Made by a program: the position numbers and the translations under genes. Below the pieces are notes generated by a model. It saw only the letters and a program-made list of their open reading frames with translations. It searched no databases and was not told the DNA's origin. 64,000 bases of DNA, from positions 34,411,122 through 34,475,121 of the forward strand of contig NC_045129.1 of the NCBI RefSeq assembly GCF_007655135.1. Reading direction: 5' to 3'. Shown piece after piece: positions 10,802 to 23,214 of this stretch (position 1 is its first letter; every line of letters begins with the position of its first letter). Source of the stretch: Punica granatum (Eukaryota > Streptophyta > Magnoliopsida > Myrtales > Lythraceae).

Positions 10802-13378
10802 CTAGCTTGCTGCATCATCGTCTGGAGACTTCTTTTCTGTGCTCTCAACCTGCAAGACGCGGACTTTAAAGCTATATACATATGCCTCCGAAAGGGAAAA
10901 GAACCTGCTGATTCTATAGTTCAGCAAATGACTGCAATTCGAAGTAAAGGTGTCCATGATGCAACGGGGACATCTTACTGATCTAACAAGATGAGAGAAT
11001 CCTCATAACGTTTAGAGACCCACCGAGCTGGTTATCCAACATTGATTAACAACTCAAGCAACCAACCAATTTGTTCTGGCATAGCAACCTCAAATACTTC
11101 CAAGCATAATTCCAAGTTCAAGGATGAAAGGTTAATGAAACAATTTAATATTGTAACAATGAGAAAGCATATGCGATACTCACATCTATTGCCTCGAAGG
11201 ATCTGAGAACAGATGACTTCATCCGAGATGCTTCGGCTGTTGAAGCAGACCCATCACCAGCGGGGCAATTATTACTGCCCTATACATGGAAAATAAAAGC
11301 ACAGCATAGAATTCTCACACACTTAATACATTGGAGGAACAAATCCACTGCTTTCGAAGAAAATGAAATCATTATCTTGCTTTTCATGGAGTGTTCACAT
11401 TATCCACCGAATTACGTGCTTCAAGGAATGGTGATGTTAAAAATACAGAGCAGCTGCCTGTGTGTTTATTTGATGGTACCTCCGACAAGCTAGATCTTAA
11501 TATTTCTCGATTGGGATATAAAGTACGAATGAGTTGGCAACGAAACTAGGCTAGCAGAAACATTTGAGATATTGCATTAAAACTGAAATAGATGCTATCT
11601 AACTGAGGAATGACATGCAGATACTTTGAAAGGCATGCAGTTTCAATCTATCAAAAGTAACTCTTACCCCAGGCGAGTTTTTGATGTTTGGACTATCTTC
11701 AAAAAGTGACGAATAATAAGGTGGATCAAAAATGGTTCCCCCCAAGACCACATCAGAATCTGAGGATTGTCTGATTGGAGCAGGAGTGACCGGATTTAAA
11801 AATCTGTGTCTCAAATCAAAATCTGATTCCCTAGGAGGTGCTGTGTCTGAATCCGAGACCCCCAGTCTGTAGATCTGAATCCATAAGAACGAGGATGCTA
11901 GCCTCACAGTAAAGCCAACAATTTGCATTGCAAGAGTAAGTTTTACTGAAAAGATAAATAACTCTCCATGAGTTTCGGAGGAAATGAACCTGCATTGAAT
12001 TAATCGTATGAAATAAGATACCTAATCGAAAATCAAGTAAAATAAACCAGGTGCATCATAAGTTATTAATAGCCAAATAATCAGACTAGTGCCACAAACA
12101 GATGAATTACCACGCCCTATAAAGAACCAATTTATGTGGATGACAAGCTTGCTTGCTTGTCTCTAAATTCAATATATACCATTTTATTTGACGATAGCTT
12201 AGGGAATGATGTGATGATAATGTAAACACATATTTATGACAAAACACCAATTACCTATATTAATCCTGCACCGTCTCAAAGCAAGAATTTTGTGCAGCTT
12301 AGAGTTGTACAAAGTACGTGATATCAAGCTCTGAGAGTCTGCACAGCTAAAAGGCTACTCTGATGCTGCTGTATTAATAAGGATCCTACCCCTTTCGACT
12401 GAAATCTTAGGATTTCCGCTCACAGCACAAAACTACTGACGGGTAGACGAGAAGCATGAACAGGCATCTCACCAGGTTCATATAATGCAAGAGGCATGAT
12501 TAGTTAATTACAAAATCTAACGAAGTGAACTGAACATAGCTAACTGAGCTCCACTAGGAAGTGAAAATTTCCAAAGCCAAGAAGCCTCGTAGACATTAGA
12601 CAAAACTAATGAGGAAGATATAAGATGCAGTTAGCTAAATTTTCAGACGACATGCAAAGATATTTCGGCCACGAAATGCTACTCTACTCAAGTCATTATG
12701 GATATGCAATTAGAGGTTTGGCAACTCTCCAGTAATTTGCAGTCAGAGGCCATATCCCTGCTCCCAAGTAACAAACGGAACCTACCAGTCAACCCAGCTC
12801 CTGAGACATGATTCCATAATAAAGTAATCAACTTCTTAATAGCTCTACCAATTAGCTCTACGTTGCGAATCGGAGATGCATATTATACATCTAAAGCATT
12901 TCACAATCAATAACAGGTAAAATTGATGATAAAAGCCCGAATATGTAATGGCGGACGCACCAGATAGCGTGAGTGAAAAGAATGAACCAGGAGACATCTA
13001 GCAAAATGGCGCAGAAGAGAAGCACCGCATAGGTCCTCCCGAGGCTCTGACTGCTACTCTCGATCGCCACCAGCGCGAAGAGTGCAATCGACAAGTTGAT
13101 AAGCAGCACTCCATTGTACTGTGCTCCGAGTGATCCGACGAGCGCGCACGCAATCTTGAAGCACAAAGACAGAGGAATATCGGATCAAAATCGAAGCGAA
13201 TGATTGTAACCGGAGGTGTTCGAGCGGCGTCGGCTCAGCTTGGAAACGCGAGTCGAAGAAGGGCCAGACTTCTAAGGTCTACCTGAATGTAGAGGAGAAT
13301 CACGGCGACGGATTGAAGCCGGTCGTAGTCGCGAATCCACTGCGTAATTAGATCCCCGACTGACCAGCAGCGCATCAT
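10802..13378 (-). CDS. AGTRAP-like multi-pass membrane protein
   Basis: I assembled five exons on the minus strand: 13378-13283, 13154-12961, 11989-11668, 11279-11184 and 10849-10802. All introns are GT-AG and the frame is continuous, giving 251 residues. Four hydrophobic segments lie near residues 22-42, 45-64, 73-97 and 107-138. Characteristic stretches are LLDVSWFILFTHAIW and AMQIVGFTVRLASSFLWIQ, ending IYRLG. The rest is a polar, Ser/Asp-rich tail with SLFEDSPN. Topology and motifs resemble the angiotensin-II-receptor-associated protein family, whose animal members traffic a GPCR. Plants lack that receptor, so the role here is unknown. Family assignment is from memory of the fold pattern and is less certain than the gene model. 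Two adjacent ATGs (13378 and 13375) can start translation. The first intron is only 128 bp; the second is nearly 1 kb. Confidence 0.7.
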
Positions 13379-14013
13379 CTACCGGTGAGTTCACGGCAGT
13401 CTCCGGCCGTTTCAGCTCCTGCGAAATTTTGCCGGCGAGGAACCGTTGAGGATTGCATATGAGAAAGAAAGGGAGAAGTTCTTCCACGAACAGAGCAGAC
13501 ATCCAGTGATGAACAGTGGAAAGGTCAGTGATTTCAGGAAGAATATATGAACGATTTTCCTTTTTTGTCATTAAAAAATTGTTTCCATTTCTGTTCCTTT
13601 TTTTTTTTTTCCTAATGTGTACCTCATATTCGAAAATTGAACGCAACTAATTAATTCAGTTCGGATCGAATTGGCCCATTAAATAGTAAAATTTTTTCGG
13701 TCAAAACTTTTGTTAATTCATATAAAATTTTTTCGGCCAATTTACTTATTAATTTTTTTCTTTTTTTGGGTGTGAATCATAGTATCCAAAGGCCTAATTA
13801 ATCCCAACTAATCTAGTTAAATTGGATCGGTTTAATAAGAGGTAAAACTCACACAGCGTGAATTTTCTCCATTCATAGAATTCGATCTCGATACATTGTC
13901 TAACCACGTTGGTTTTTTTTTTTCCTTTTTTCGTAATATTTATATGTGCTTTACTTTTTCCTTATTATTTTGTGTGTTTCATCTCATTATAGAATCTTCC
14001 ATGATATATGCTA
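13379..14013. other. Promoter side of the AGTRAP-like gene and a dispersed repeat
   Basis: Positions 13379-13650 should contain the 5' UTR and promoter of the minus-strand gene. Positions about 13770-13910 match a dispersed repeat also seen at about 16920-17075, 31965-32110 and 32210-32275. Shared text includes 'actaatctagttaaattggatcgg', followed by 'taagaggtaaaactc'. No gene was recognised. Confidence 0.45.
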
Positions 14014-14315
14014 GCATTTGGTTTTCGAGTTGGATCATAATCCAACTCAACTTGATTTTGTATAATAATTACAAGTATTGATAAATATATGGATAGATGA
14101 AAAATATATATGTATGTATATATAGATGTGAAAGTAGATGATAAATTTATTATTAAAAAAATAATTATAAAAATGGTTAAAAAAAGTATGGGTGGAAAAT
14201 TAGTATTAAACGGAAAAAGAAAAGATAAAACAGTAATGATTGTAGTGTTAAATTTGAGAAAGAGTAGAGTTGAGTTAGGTATAGTAAAAATTTTTATCGA
14301 AAAACCAAACAAAGC
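14014..14315. mobile_element. MITE with TIRs GCATTTGGTTTTCGA / GCTTTGTTTGGTTTTTCGA
   Basis: A 302-bp AT-rich segment whose ends are inverted repeats: gcatttggttttcgagttgg on the left and the complement of tcgaaaaaccaaacaaagc on the right. The subterminal acctaactcaac / atccaactcaac also pair. A clear target duplication was not seen, so the class is uncertain, although the style is PIF/Harbinger-like. The open frames inside are low-complexity and not genes. Confidence 0.5.
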
Positions 14316-14900
14316 CGCTTGCAAACACAAAATAGGCTTTCATCATGTTGACCCAATAGGAGATCAATTCTCTTGTTAGGGTCCTCGATTCAATTTGTAT
14401 TAGGAGGTGGTAAGAAGATGTTACCCCTATACGTACTACGATCGACCTAGATAAACCGTTTGGAATGGCAGTTGGAGGATTAAATTAGATTGACCTAAAC
14501 CCAAGAGAGCATGACTATTACCCCAATAAAATTGAGTTGCATATACGACACTAGGATGGAAGCGATCTAGTTTTATGCAAGTGAGATGATACAATTTATT
14601 TTATATTATTATTATGTGAACCTTGAGTCGTAATTCTTTATAATCTATAGACCTCATTTCCATTGACTAAATATGCTAAAAATGGAGGTTGTTAAATTTT
14701 GCAAATAGAACTTCTTCATGTTCTTTTGTGAATTGAAGAAATCAATCAATCATCAATCTAGGGACTTAAGGGAGAACTTATTTACTTCTCTAATAGTAAA
14801 TTCGTAAGTAGTATAAGCGATTATTAATTTATTGTCATATCATAATCATAGTTAGAAACAATAGAAAATGATATTATTAACCGAAAGAAAAAAGTTGTAA

Positions 14901-15267
14901 TGGGCTGTTTGGATGGCTCGATTCTCATATTTTTTGGAAGTTAAGATTAAGAGGGAAGTTTAACTATGCAATTACTTTATTATCGAAATCTGAAATTGTT
15001 GTATTTGATAAATATATTGAATCGTTGGGCATGTGGATAGTATTATAATTTTCTATTTATTTTTACAGAGATAAGAGGTTGGATTTAAGATCGTAATTTG
15101 ATAATACTAGTATTTTGAATGTAAATCACTTGACCAATCACATCCGCAAAGTTTTAATCCAAGAAAGCAATTATGACAATTCACTTTACACATAAACACT
15201 GTAATAGATGATGGAAATTTGAAACTTTCCTAGACAAGTGGGTTCAATTCGGCGAACCAAACACCCC
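14901..15267. mobile_element. Tourist-like MITE with TAA target duplication
   Basis: The element begins tgggctgtttggatggctcg and ends cggcgaaccaaacacccc, giving imperfect terminal inverted repeats of the GGG(C/T)TGTTTGG type. TAA flanks both ends (14898-14900 and 15268-15270), matching the 3-bp target of PIF/Harbinger elements. There is no coding capacity inside. Confidence 0.55.
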
Positions 15268-18204
15268 TAAGTGTAACGATTTATTGTCGTTACTATAAAT
15301 GTTGCTCCTTATAAAGGGCAATATTTTCCCAAACCTTGGATTTTTTATTTTTTATTTGGTTGGGTTGGGAAAAAAAGGGTTGAAACTTGGTTGGAGATGA
15401 TGAATGAGAGTTAAGAAGATGAGGTGGACTAGTGAGCGGGAGCCTCACGGGACACCCATGATTTTGGCGGGCTTTTATCTCATTTTCGTCCATTTGACCG
15501 TTAGGTGTTGCAGGCCAGGCAGGTGAAGGGCAAAGCATCCTGTACAGGCTTAGCCCACTCCCTTGCAGATTCCTGCGCCGGCCCATTTTGGCTATCATGG
15601 GCCCACAACAAACAGACTTGGACCGGCCCAATTTAAAGTGGCCCCCCAAAGAGATGGACCAATCGAGCCCATGCCTCCACCGAAGAGAAAAATTATTGAA
15701 TGCTCATAGATATAGAAGCCAAGCCACCATTCCCTACGAGTTTTGCACAATCACGGAAGCTGGTAAATTCTTGCATTTAGCTGTCACACGTTGATTTCCT
15801 CCCCTATTGAAGTAGGAAAGTAGCATGCGTCGTTGGTCTTGGTCGAATCGGGATTCCTGCACTGCTTTTGCCAAACTCTGGAATCCATATGCAAATCGGG
15901 CTGTGAGTGGTTTCATCGAATACCCCAAAACGATCACGATAGCTATTGAAGTGTAGAGATCAAGCATGCACCGTCTGTGCCTATAGACTTACCAAATGCA
16001 TATGAAGTAATTAATGTTACTTATACGACAGATGCATCAGATAACAAATGTACTTGCTAACCGGTTCTTTCAGTCAAGACCAGATTGAATTTGAAACCGG
16101 AAAAATTCGGTATCCGCTTAATTATGGAGGGTGGTATAGTCCACATGGAAACATATGAGACCGCTAAAGCCAAAAACTATACTGCTTTCGTACCTTGTCG
16201 AAATGCAGAAGAAATTTGGACGAATTTCGCTTTATTAGGAAAAGAGTGTCACTAATTGATCTTTTGACGTAATACAACGACGGCTTATTACCATTCTCAC
16301 TGGAAAAAGTGATTCATCCCTTTCGTTCACTTGTCACTGTGAAAGAGACCCCCGCATGAGCCAAATCTGACCCGAGTTCATACAAACCAGGCATGATCGT
16401 TTACCAGTTCGTCGTATTTGAACTTGGCTAACAAATCTAAGACAAATCATATTTGCCCTAACCTCAAAATGAGAAGATGAATTGTAGAAATGAAACCAAA
16501 ACCGAATCGTATTATGATAGAGTATCATCATTTTAGAGGAACAAAGTAATCTGTAATGTAACTTGGCCGACGCTCCGATCCATCCCGAAGATGACATGTA
16601 ATATAGTCCATTAGCTGCTGTCAATTTCACAAATCCATGATATCCATCATCGTACGTTTGAACTACTTTTTCAACAAGAAAGAAGAGTTGATATGATTCG
16701 GTTAGTAACAAATTACTATGACCCCAAATCCACCATTCATGCCTGAGCTGCAATATCGATATAATTTACAAGCTAGCATGCAACATAATTAATATTGAGT
16801 TTCGAAGGAGAGTTTCTACTACCATACAAAGCGTTGCCGCATTTGCGGCTCCATTCACCATCGAATGGAGCCTCTACTTGATAAGGAGGGTCATACTTTT
16901 TGTTTTCTTTTTTTGAATCATGCTATTCGGAAGCCCAATTGGATTTCAACTAATTCAGTCGAGTCGGATTGACCAATTAAGAGATAATGCTTTCCCAATT
17001 ATGGAGCATTCAAAATAACTCAAACTCGAGACCTTACTTAAATAAAACAAGCGCCAAACTGCTTGAATTAATTCACGTTGGTGCAGGATCATATTTTTAA
17101 CCAGGAACAAAGGCATGATTTGAATTAAGGAGGCGGGATATGAAGAAAAATGACCCCAGTTAGAGGGTGATTAGCTGTAATTTTATTAAAAAATAAGAAA
17201 AATATGTAATTTTTCCTAGAACAAAAAATTTTTATGGGGCAATTATCTCTCTTAGTCTCTCCTCGTCTATCCCTCCTTTTATTCAATAATTATAAGCATA
17301 ATAAGTCATTATAGTGTTTGGTAAAAATTTCAATTTAGAAGTGATTGTTATGGATGTACATACGCATCGTACGGATTTGTATGCAAAGTAAAAAAAATAT
17401 ATACAGAGCAGTTCCTCGGTATCTGAATTTCCGCTCTTTCCTAGAAATTAATATGATAAAATTTATCTCACCAATAATTTTGCACTATCCCATGCATGCC
17501 GATAATTAGTATTTAAGGTTTGGAGTTTTCTAACACGATCCCTAGCGAGGGTGACCCCGTATCCTCCACCGTCGGATACCACAGAGCACGCAGGCTCCAC
17601 GCGCATCTGACGCGAGGGAGCGCATGTCTCGGTGTCCCGTGGTCACTGTAACCGAACTCGGCTTGGTTTTCCCCTCTTTTTTTTTTTTTTTCTCCCCACA
17701 TTTTCTTGCATCGGCCGATGTTGACAGTGGCACAAGCAGGTAACACATGCGAGGTTTGCTCAGTTTTGGTACCGATTACATAAGCAGCATATATATTATA
17801 TGGATTTTCAAGTTCAGTATCCTAGGTTGTTTCCTATATAAAAAACCGTATCGACGCACAAAAAATTCCCTCTAACTTTGTCCACTCGAATGCAAAATAT
17901 CTCTCAAACTCGGTCCGAACTTTGATTCGCATAAAAAAATCTCTCTTTTCTAAGATAGCGAAAGTGAGTACTTCACGATATTGAAATTTTTAAAGAACAA
18001 TAATAAATAAATAAATAAGCCTTGGTGATATCAGGAGGCGACCTTCATCCTTATTTATTTAATTTAATTTTATGCTGCTTTAAGGTATCTTTCAGGGACC
18101 ATTAGAGAACCTGAAGAGATGCCCTGTAGACGAATGCACGTGAAACGAATTTATGGCACTAGCGGTTCCTGTTAAAAGTGGTAGCAAGAGGACTACCTTA
18201 TCTA
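15268..18204. other. Intergenic region without a recognisable gene
   Basis: Several isolated frames occur (15293-15649 -, 16334-16753 -, 17513-17746 -), but none shows a family motif, splice continuity or convincing composition. The 139-codon minus frame at 16334-16753 (begins MQLRHEWWIWG) is the longest and could be a decayed exon. A dispersed repeat lies at about 16920-17075. The rest is AT-rich with poly-A and poly-T runs. Confidence 0.4.
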
Positions 18205-19304
18205 GAGTGCACTACAACCGTCACCATCAACTTTTTAAAACGTCACAACTTTCGCCCTTCAGATATTTTTACCATTAATCTATCCTAAATTTTTGCGATC
18301 CGTCTAACAATCTTACCCCTCCATTAGCTCTTGTAACGAAAACGTTAACTAATATCCTACATGAACATAACGACGTTAAAAAAGTTTAATTTTTTAATAC
18401 CAAACACATGATAGCTTCATACGGTGTCGTTTGGCCTCCTTCCAATACCCTCAAATGACGTCATTTTTCTTAACCGTGTTATTTTCATGTTTGTTCTTTT
18501 TTTTTTTTGTTAATAGGGAAACCGACTAGGCTAAGGGAGGCAGATGGGAGGGCTCTTGTGCCAGCGTTTGTCACCTCCTTCCTCCCCTACTGATCAATTC
18601 TCTCTCTACTCTAGTGGCGACAACTACTTCGGAGACTACACCCGAGGGATTGTGGCCACTGGGGGATGGGCACAAGCCAGTCTGCCCCCTTGGGCTCTCC
18701 CTCCTTGTATCCCTATTTCAAAACGAGGAGGGAGAGTGGGAAGGACTCTGGCAACCGTTCCTGGAAGGCAGTGGCAACAGGGGGCTCTCGCGCTGGTTTG
18801 TCGCCTCTCAGTCTCTACGTTTCCTTCTCTATTTCCATGTTTTGAATATGGAGGGAGGGGGCAGACCGAGCTAGAAGCCCCCTGCCCCTGTAGGTGTGGT
18901 CTCCGAACTCTAGAGACCACGCCGGGTGGGGTGGTGGCCGCCACTGCGAGGGCACCCACCCAGTCTGCTGAACTCTGTAGACCACGCTCAGAAGAGCAGT
19001 GGCCGATAGGGTGGCCCTCAGCTCGCTTTGATCCCTCCCACAGTCCCAGTCACTTCATAAATTTTATAAAAAAAAATCAAAAAATGTAAAATGGCATCAT
19101 TTTGAACAAATTGGATTTTACAATAATATTTTTAACGTCATTTTAACCATAAGAGTTGCCACGTCACCGTTTTGTTAAAAAAGATGACGGGGGGTAAAAA
19201 TGATAGACGGAACAATAACATTTGGGGCAAAGTAGTAGCAAGAATATATTATGGCCAAAAGTGGTGATAAGTTGAAAAGTTGGGAATCACAGTGATAGTG
19301 CATC
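18205..19304. mobile_element. MULE-like element with GC-rich interior
   Basis: About 1.1 kb bounded by inverted repeats of roughly 150 bp. The left end gagtgcactacaaccgtcac pairs with the complement of the right end gggaatcacagtgatagtgcatcc. Deeper pairs include cattaatctatcc / ggtaaaaatgatagacgg and gacgttaaaaa / tttttaacgtc. TTATCTA lies just outside both ends (18198-18204 and, two bases further out, 19307-19313), giving an imperfect target duplication. The interior (about 18540-19030) is much more GC-rich than the arms. It has diverged internal repeats around 'gagactacacccgaggga' and 'gagaccacgccgggtgg'. A 181-codon frame at 18544-19089 looks Pro/Gly/Arg-rich and non-conserved, so I do not call it a gene. 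Confidence 0.55.
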
Positions 19305-22300
19305 CATTATCTATCTAACACCATTCAAAGATCCGAAAAGCCTTCCGCACTCCCTTTTTCTTTTTTCTATTCTTTAATTATAAAAAAGTTTATAAACTTA
19401 ATAAAATAAAATACAAAATTTAAAAAGAGGTATATCAAAAGTCCTAACGACCACTTTGCTCTCGCAATTATTGGTTGAGTAGGAAGCAGTTCCAATACCG
19501 TAAGAAGGAGAATGTAAGTTCGAGTTTAAGGAGGCATACTTGTTAGAAAGAGAAATAACATTTAATACTCGATTTTCCAAAATTACGATAATTATGTCTC
19601 TTACAGTTTTTACTACCAGAAAAAGTCATAGCGACGAAAACTGAACTCGAAACCTTTGATTTCAACCTAAATAAAGAGGTGTAATAAAAGTCCTAGTGAC
19701 GGAAATTAGACTCGAAACTTTTGATTTTTATATGAGCGTGTGTGTCAATAAATCATCATCCTCTCTTTCTCCTCTCCACATTTATTTCCTTTTTTATCAA
19801 TCTCTTCCCGCCTTTTTTTGTCACGATAGACTCCTGAAAAAAAAAATATAAATCCTACTAGTGAAAATTGAATTCAACATCTATTAATTTTATGTTGGTG
19901 TATTATACCATTAGACTAGAACCTCTTTCTCCTCTGCGCCTATAATAGTCGCCTCTTTTCTCCATTATCTATTCCTATACATACGTCCATGTACATGAGG
20001 TTCCGTGATCCTTTCCATTAAACTTTTACCGAGTCTACAATTGATCTGGACCAGAAGCAACCCAAGCCTAGAGCTACGCTTAAGGCCCCCCAAATTGTAG
20101 GCGCCCTTCCAGTAATAATGTGTGCGTATATATTATATATTTTTTATTATATAAATAATTAAGTCCCCTAATAATTATCTTAATCATATATACATTAATT
20201 TGTGAATTACTGCCTAATTAATTTTTCACTATCCCTATTCTTTTTTTCCTTCTACCAACTCAATTTATATCTCACTTTTCCCACGGTAACTCAGTAACTT
20301 TTTTTCTCTTGAACAATTAGTCATTGCTAGTGCTTACAAAATTAGTAATGATCGATTGAACATATACATACATACATACATATATATATGTATATATATA
20401 TATATATATATTCATAAACAGGGTTTGGTTTAATGATATAGGATTGAATTGCTTCTGTATTTAGGTAGGAGACCTATCGCTTTCTACATACAAGTGGGTG
20501 TGCCTTAAAATGGTTCGATGTCCATTGCAAGAACGTGAGCGATCAAATGGAGAGGATAATAAGTTAGACCTCGAGAAAGGACCTTATCCTCGACTCAGCG
20601 TACGTGCATATAATTTTTACTGGGCCATAAATTGATTCTCTCAGGACCCGTTTCCTTTGACAACTCGATTCTGGATAACGTATTCATCTAGTGATAACAG
20701 TTCTCTCAAAAAAACTTGTCAATCCTGAAAATTTTTCGATCTCTGCAAGTCCATTTAGTTATCTGTCAGCATACAAGGTAAGTCGAACGGTCTCGTTTCA
20801 TCACTTCTACTCTCTCGCGCCTTGCGTGTGCGGCATATATATGTGTGTGTGTGTCCCTTTACTGCGAGGTCTCAAATGTATTCCATCCCTCTTTAGTTAT
20901 CTCTTTCCTTTTGGCAACTGCAAACCCTAGTTCCTCCAACCCTAGTTCTTCATATTGGGCCTTGCATGTTGGTGGAAAAAGCAATGTGCAGCCAAGGATG
21001 ACTTGCCGACTCCGATCACCAGCCGATCTCTCTCCTTCGATTCCCTCCGGTCCAAGGGGTCATCGGCCACAAACCACTTTTTATGTTGATTCTGAAACTA
21101 CGGTATAATGTACGGAGCTTAACTGCCAGAAGGGGGAGTGATGAACCGTGCCGATGAGTAGAGCGGGATTTCGACCATGGGGAGAGAGATCATCGAGTGT
21201 GGGCAAGTTGTTCTTGGCTACATGTTTCTTTCTTTTCCATATGCAAGGCCTTTCGGTGAATCAACATTTGCAAATCTCACCGAGCTTGTGCCCCATGGTC
21301 ATCAAGATTTCTCCAAATTTAGCGAAAAGTGGAACAACTGCGCACTACATATGTATGCATTGGTTAGTTCTTCTTCTTGTACTCATGTATATGTCCATCC
21401 CCTTTCACACATTATCCAAATAATTATCTAATAATGCTACACAAAATTTCTAATAATCTTCTTACAATTATATGTTTATATATATATACACATATAATTG
21501 TATATATACACAAAATGTATATATATATATATATATACATATATGAATGCTTAATTCCTGTTTAGAAAACAGTTACAATACTTTGTGTGTTCCGGGAATA
21601 ATATGCGCCAATTTCACTCCAAAATGAATTAATATTTTGAACTCAAGATTTTTATCCCGTCGAAATTTCGCTATATATATATCTAGCTGCTTAGTAATTA
21701 ATTAAATAATCATCTCAAATCCTTGTTGGGTCTCTTTACTTTCCCTTTATAGACGCAAATGTTCCGTACTACGTATGAAATCAATGAATCAATTTTTTAT
21801 AATTACATGGATCTAAATAAGAAAATTGTATAAATATACAATAAGAAGTGATTCTATCTTTCATAGAATCAAAAAAAAAACTTAAAAAGAAGAAGTATCT
21901 CCTCAATGCTACTAAAAAATATCCAGCATACTAGTTGTAAAGTGATCCGAGCAAAGACGAAACGACCTCCTGCCCACAAAAATCAATTTGCCTCCCCATG
22001 GTTCTGCTTCTGGGCCTCTCGCTGCGGCCCAAACTATGAAGAGTGACTGAAGTCCATTGATCAATCATTACGTGCACTGGGCCCCACAGAGCCCAATGGG
22101 TTCATAGACCGAATATCGAACGTTTGTTTTTTGTGCACTAATTAAGCACAACAATATATATTATTTCGTGACATCTCATATGGACAGCACCAAAGGTGCA
22201 ACTTATGTGTGTGTATATATATATATAATGGCATGTCATCTCATATGGACAGCACCTAAAGTACAACAATATATATCATGACGTGTAGTCGGTGTTCAAC

Positions 22301-22640
22301 TTATGCCACACCATAGCCTACAGCAAGCCCGATTGGTGGAAGTCGAACTCTTAACCCGGTTAGAGTATAGATAATTTTGAGAAAATCGCAAAGCGAATGG
22401 CCATATCAATACAATCACTTAATACAATATATAAATATCACCGCAAACTAATTTCAAAATCAAAATTTTTCCTCGCACCTTTTTTAAGATAGGAGCTCGT
22501 TCTCCCTCTCTAAAAAAACTCATTTTCTCACGGAATTTTCTCGTCGAAATCCACCATATCACCACCTCAATCAACACTATGAGGAATTAAACCTCATCAA
22601 TAAATAAATTTGACCAATACAAACACACACACATATACAT
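19305..22640. other. Repeat-rich intergenic DNA
   Basis: AT-rich, with TA/CATA microsatellites at 20358-20411 and about 21475-21543. Short frames at 20691-21431 lack any conserved motif. Similar phrases recur at about 19436-19690, such as 'agtcctaacgacc', 'aaaagtcctagtgacgg' and 'actcgaaaccttttgatttc', suggesting fragments of one old repeat. A duplicated 'catctcatatggacagcacc' sits at about 22172 and 22233. I see no gene. Confidence 0.4.
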
Positions 22641-22654
22641 ATGCCTCTATATAT

Positions 22655-23110
22655 TGATGCGGCAGAAAACGTGACAAATCGGTACATCAAGAAAAACAGG
22701 TTATGATGACCTGTCTAGAGGGAAACGGCATTTGGAACACAACACACGGTCTTTGGCGTGAAAAGACATGATTTAGGCCGAATTCCATCATTTATGACCT
22801 CAAATGGGCAATTTTATGTTATTTGGATGTTTTTGTAATTTTATGAATTTTTTTTTGTGTAATTTGAGCGTTTTTAATCCTTTTTAAGCGATATAAGCCC
22901 TAGAGCAAAACAGTTATTTTTGGATCATCTAATAAAGTTTAGAGCTGCAGCGCTCTTTCGCCCATTTTCAGATTCGATTAGAGTTGAATGTCGATTTCCT
23001 AGGAATTTGAAGAATCAATAGGGAATTGAAGGTTGTAATTCTGGTATTCTGCGGAATCAACGGATCTGTGACAAGTTGTTCGCGTGTACGCTACGTCATA
23101 TATTCCATTA
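22655..23110 (+). repeat. Long dispersed repeat, copy A (LTR-like)
   Basis: Begins near gatgcggcagaaaacgtgac and runs through 'gggcaattttatgttatttgg', 'agttgaatgtcgattt' and 'gaagaatcaatagggaattg' to 'ggaatcaacggatctgtgac'. The same order of blocks occurs on the minus strand at about 29505-29045, with roughly 75-80% similarity by eye. Length and structure suggest a retrotransposon LTR or LTR fragment, but no primer-binding site or gag/pol coding sequence was identified. Confidence 0.55.
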
Positions 23111-23214
23111 GATTGAGTAGCATTAATTCTCTTATCATTATAATATCCCCACTGCCGGCCCACTCCCTCTTCTTCATCCTTCCAAATTCACAAGCTTTTT
23201 GTTTTTTTTTTTAG

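Noticed and set aside
16334..16753. 139-codon minus-strand frame as a gene
   Set aside because: No conserved motif and no joining exons found; kept only as a note in the intergenic entry.
18544..19089. 181-codon plus-strand frame
   Set aside because: It lies in the GC-rich repeated interior of a TIR element, has no family motif and a biased composition.
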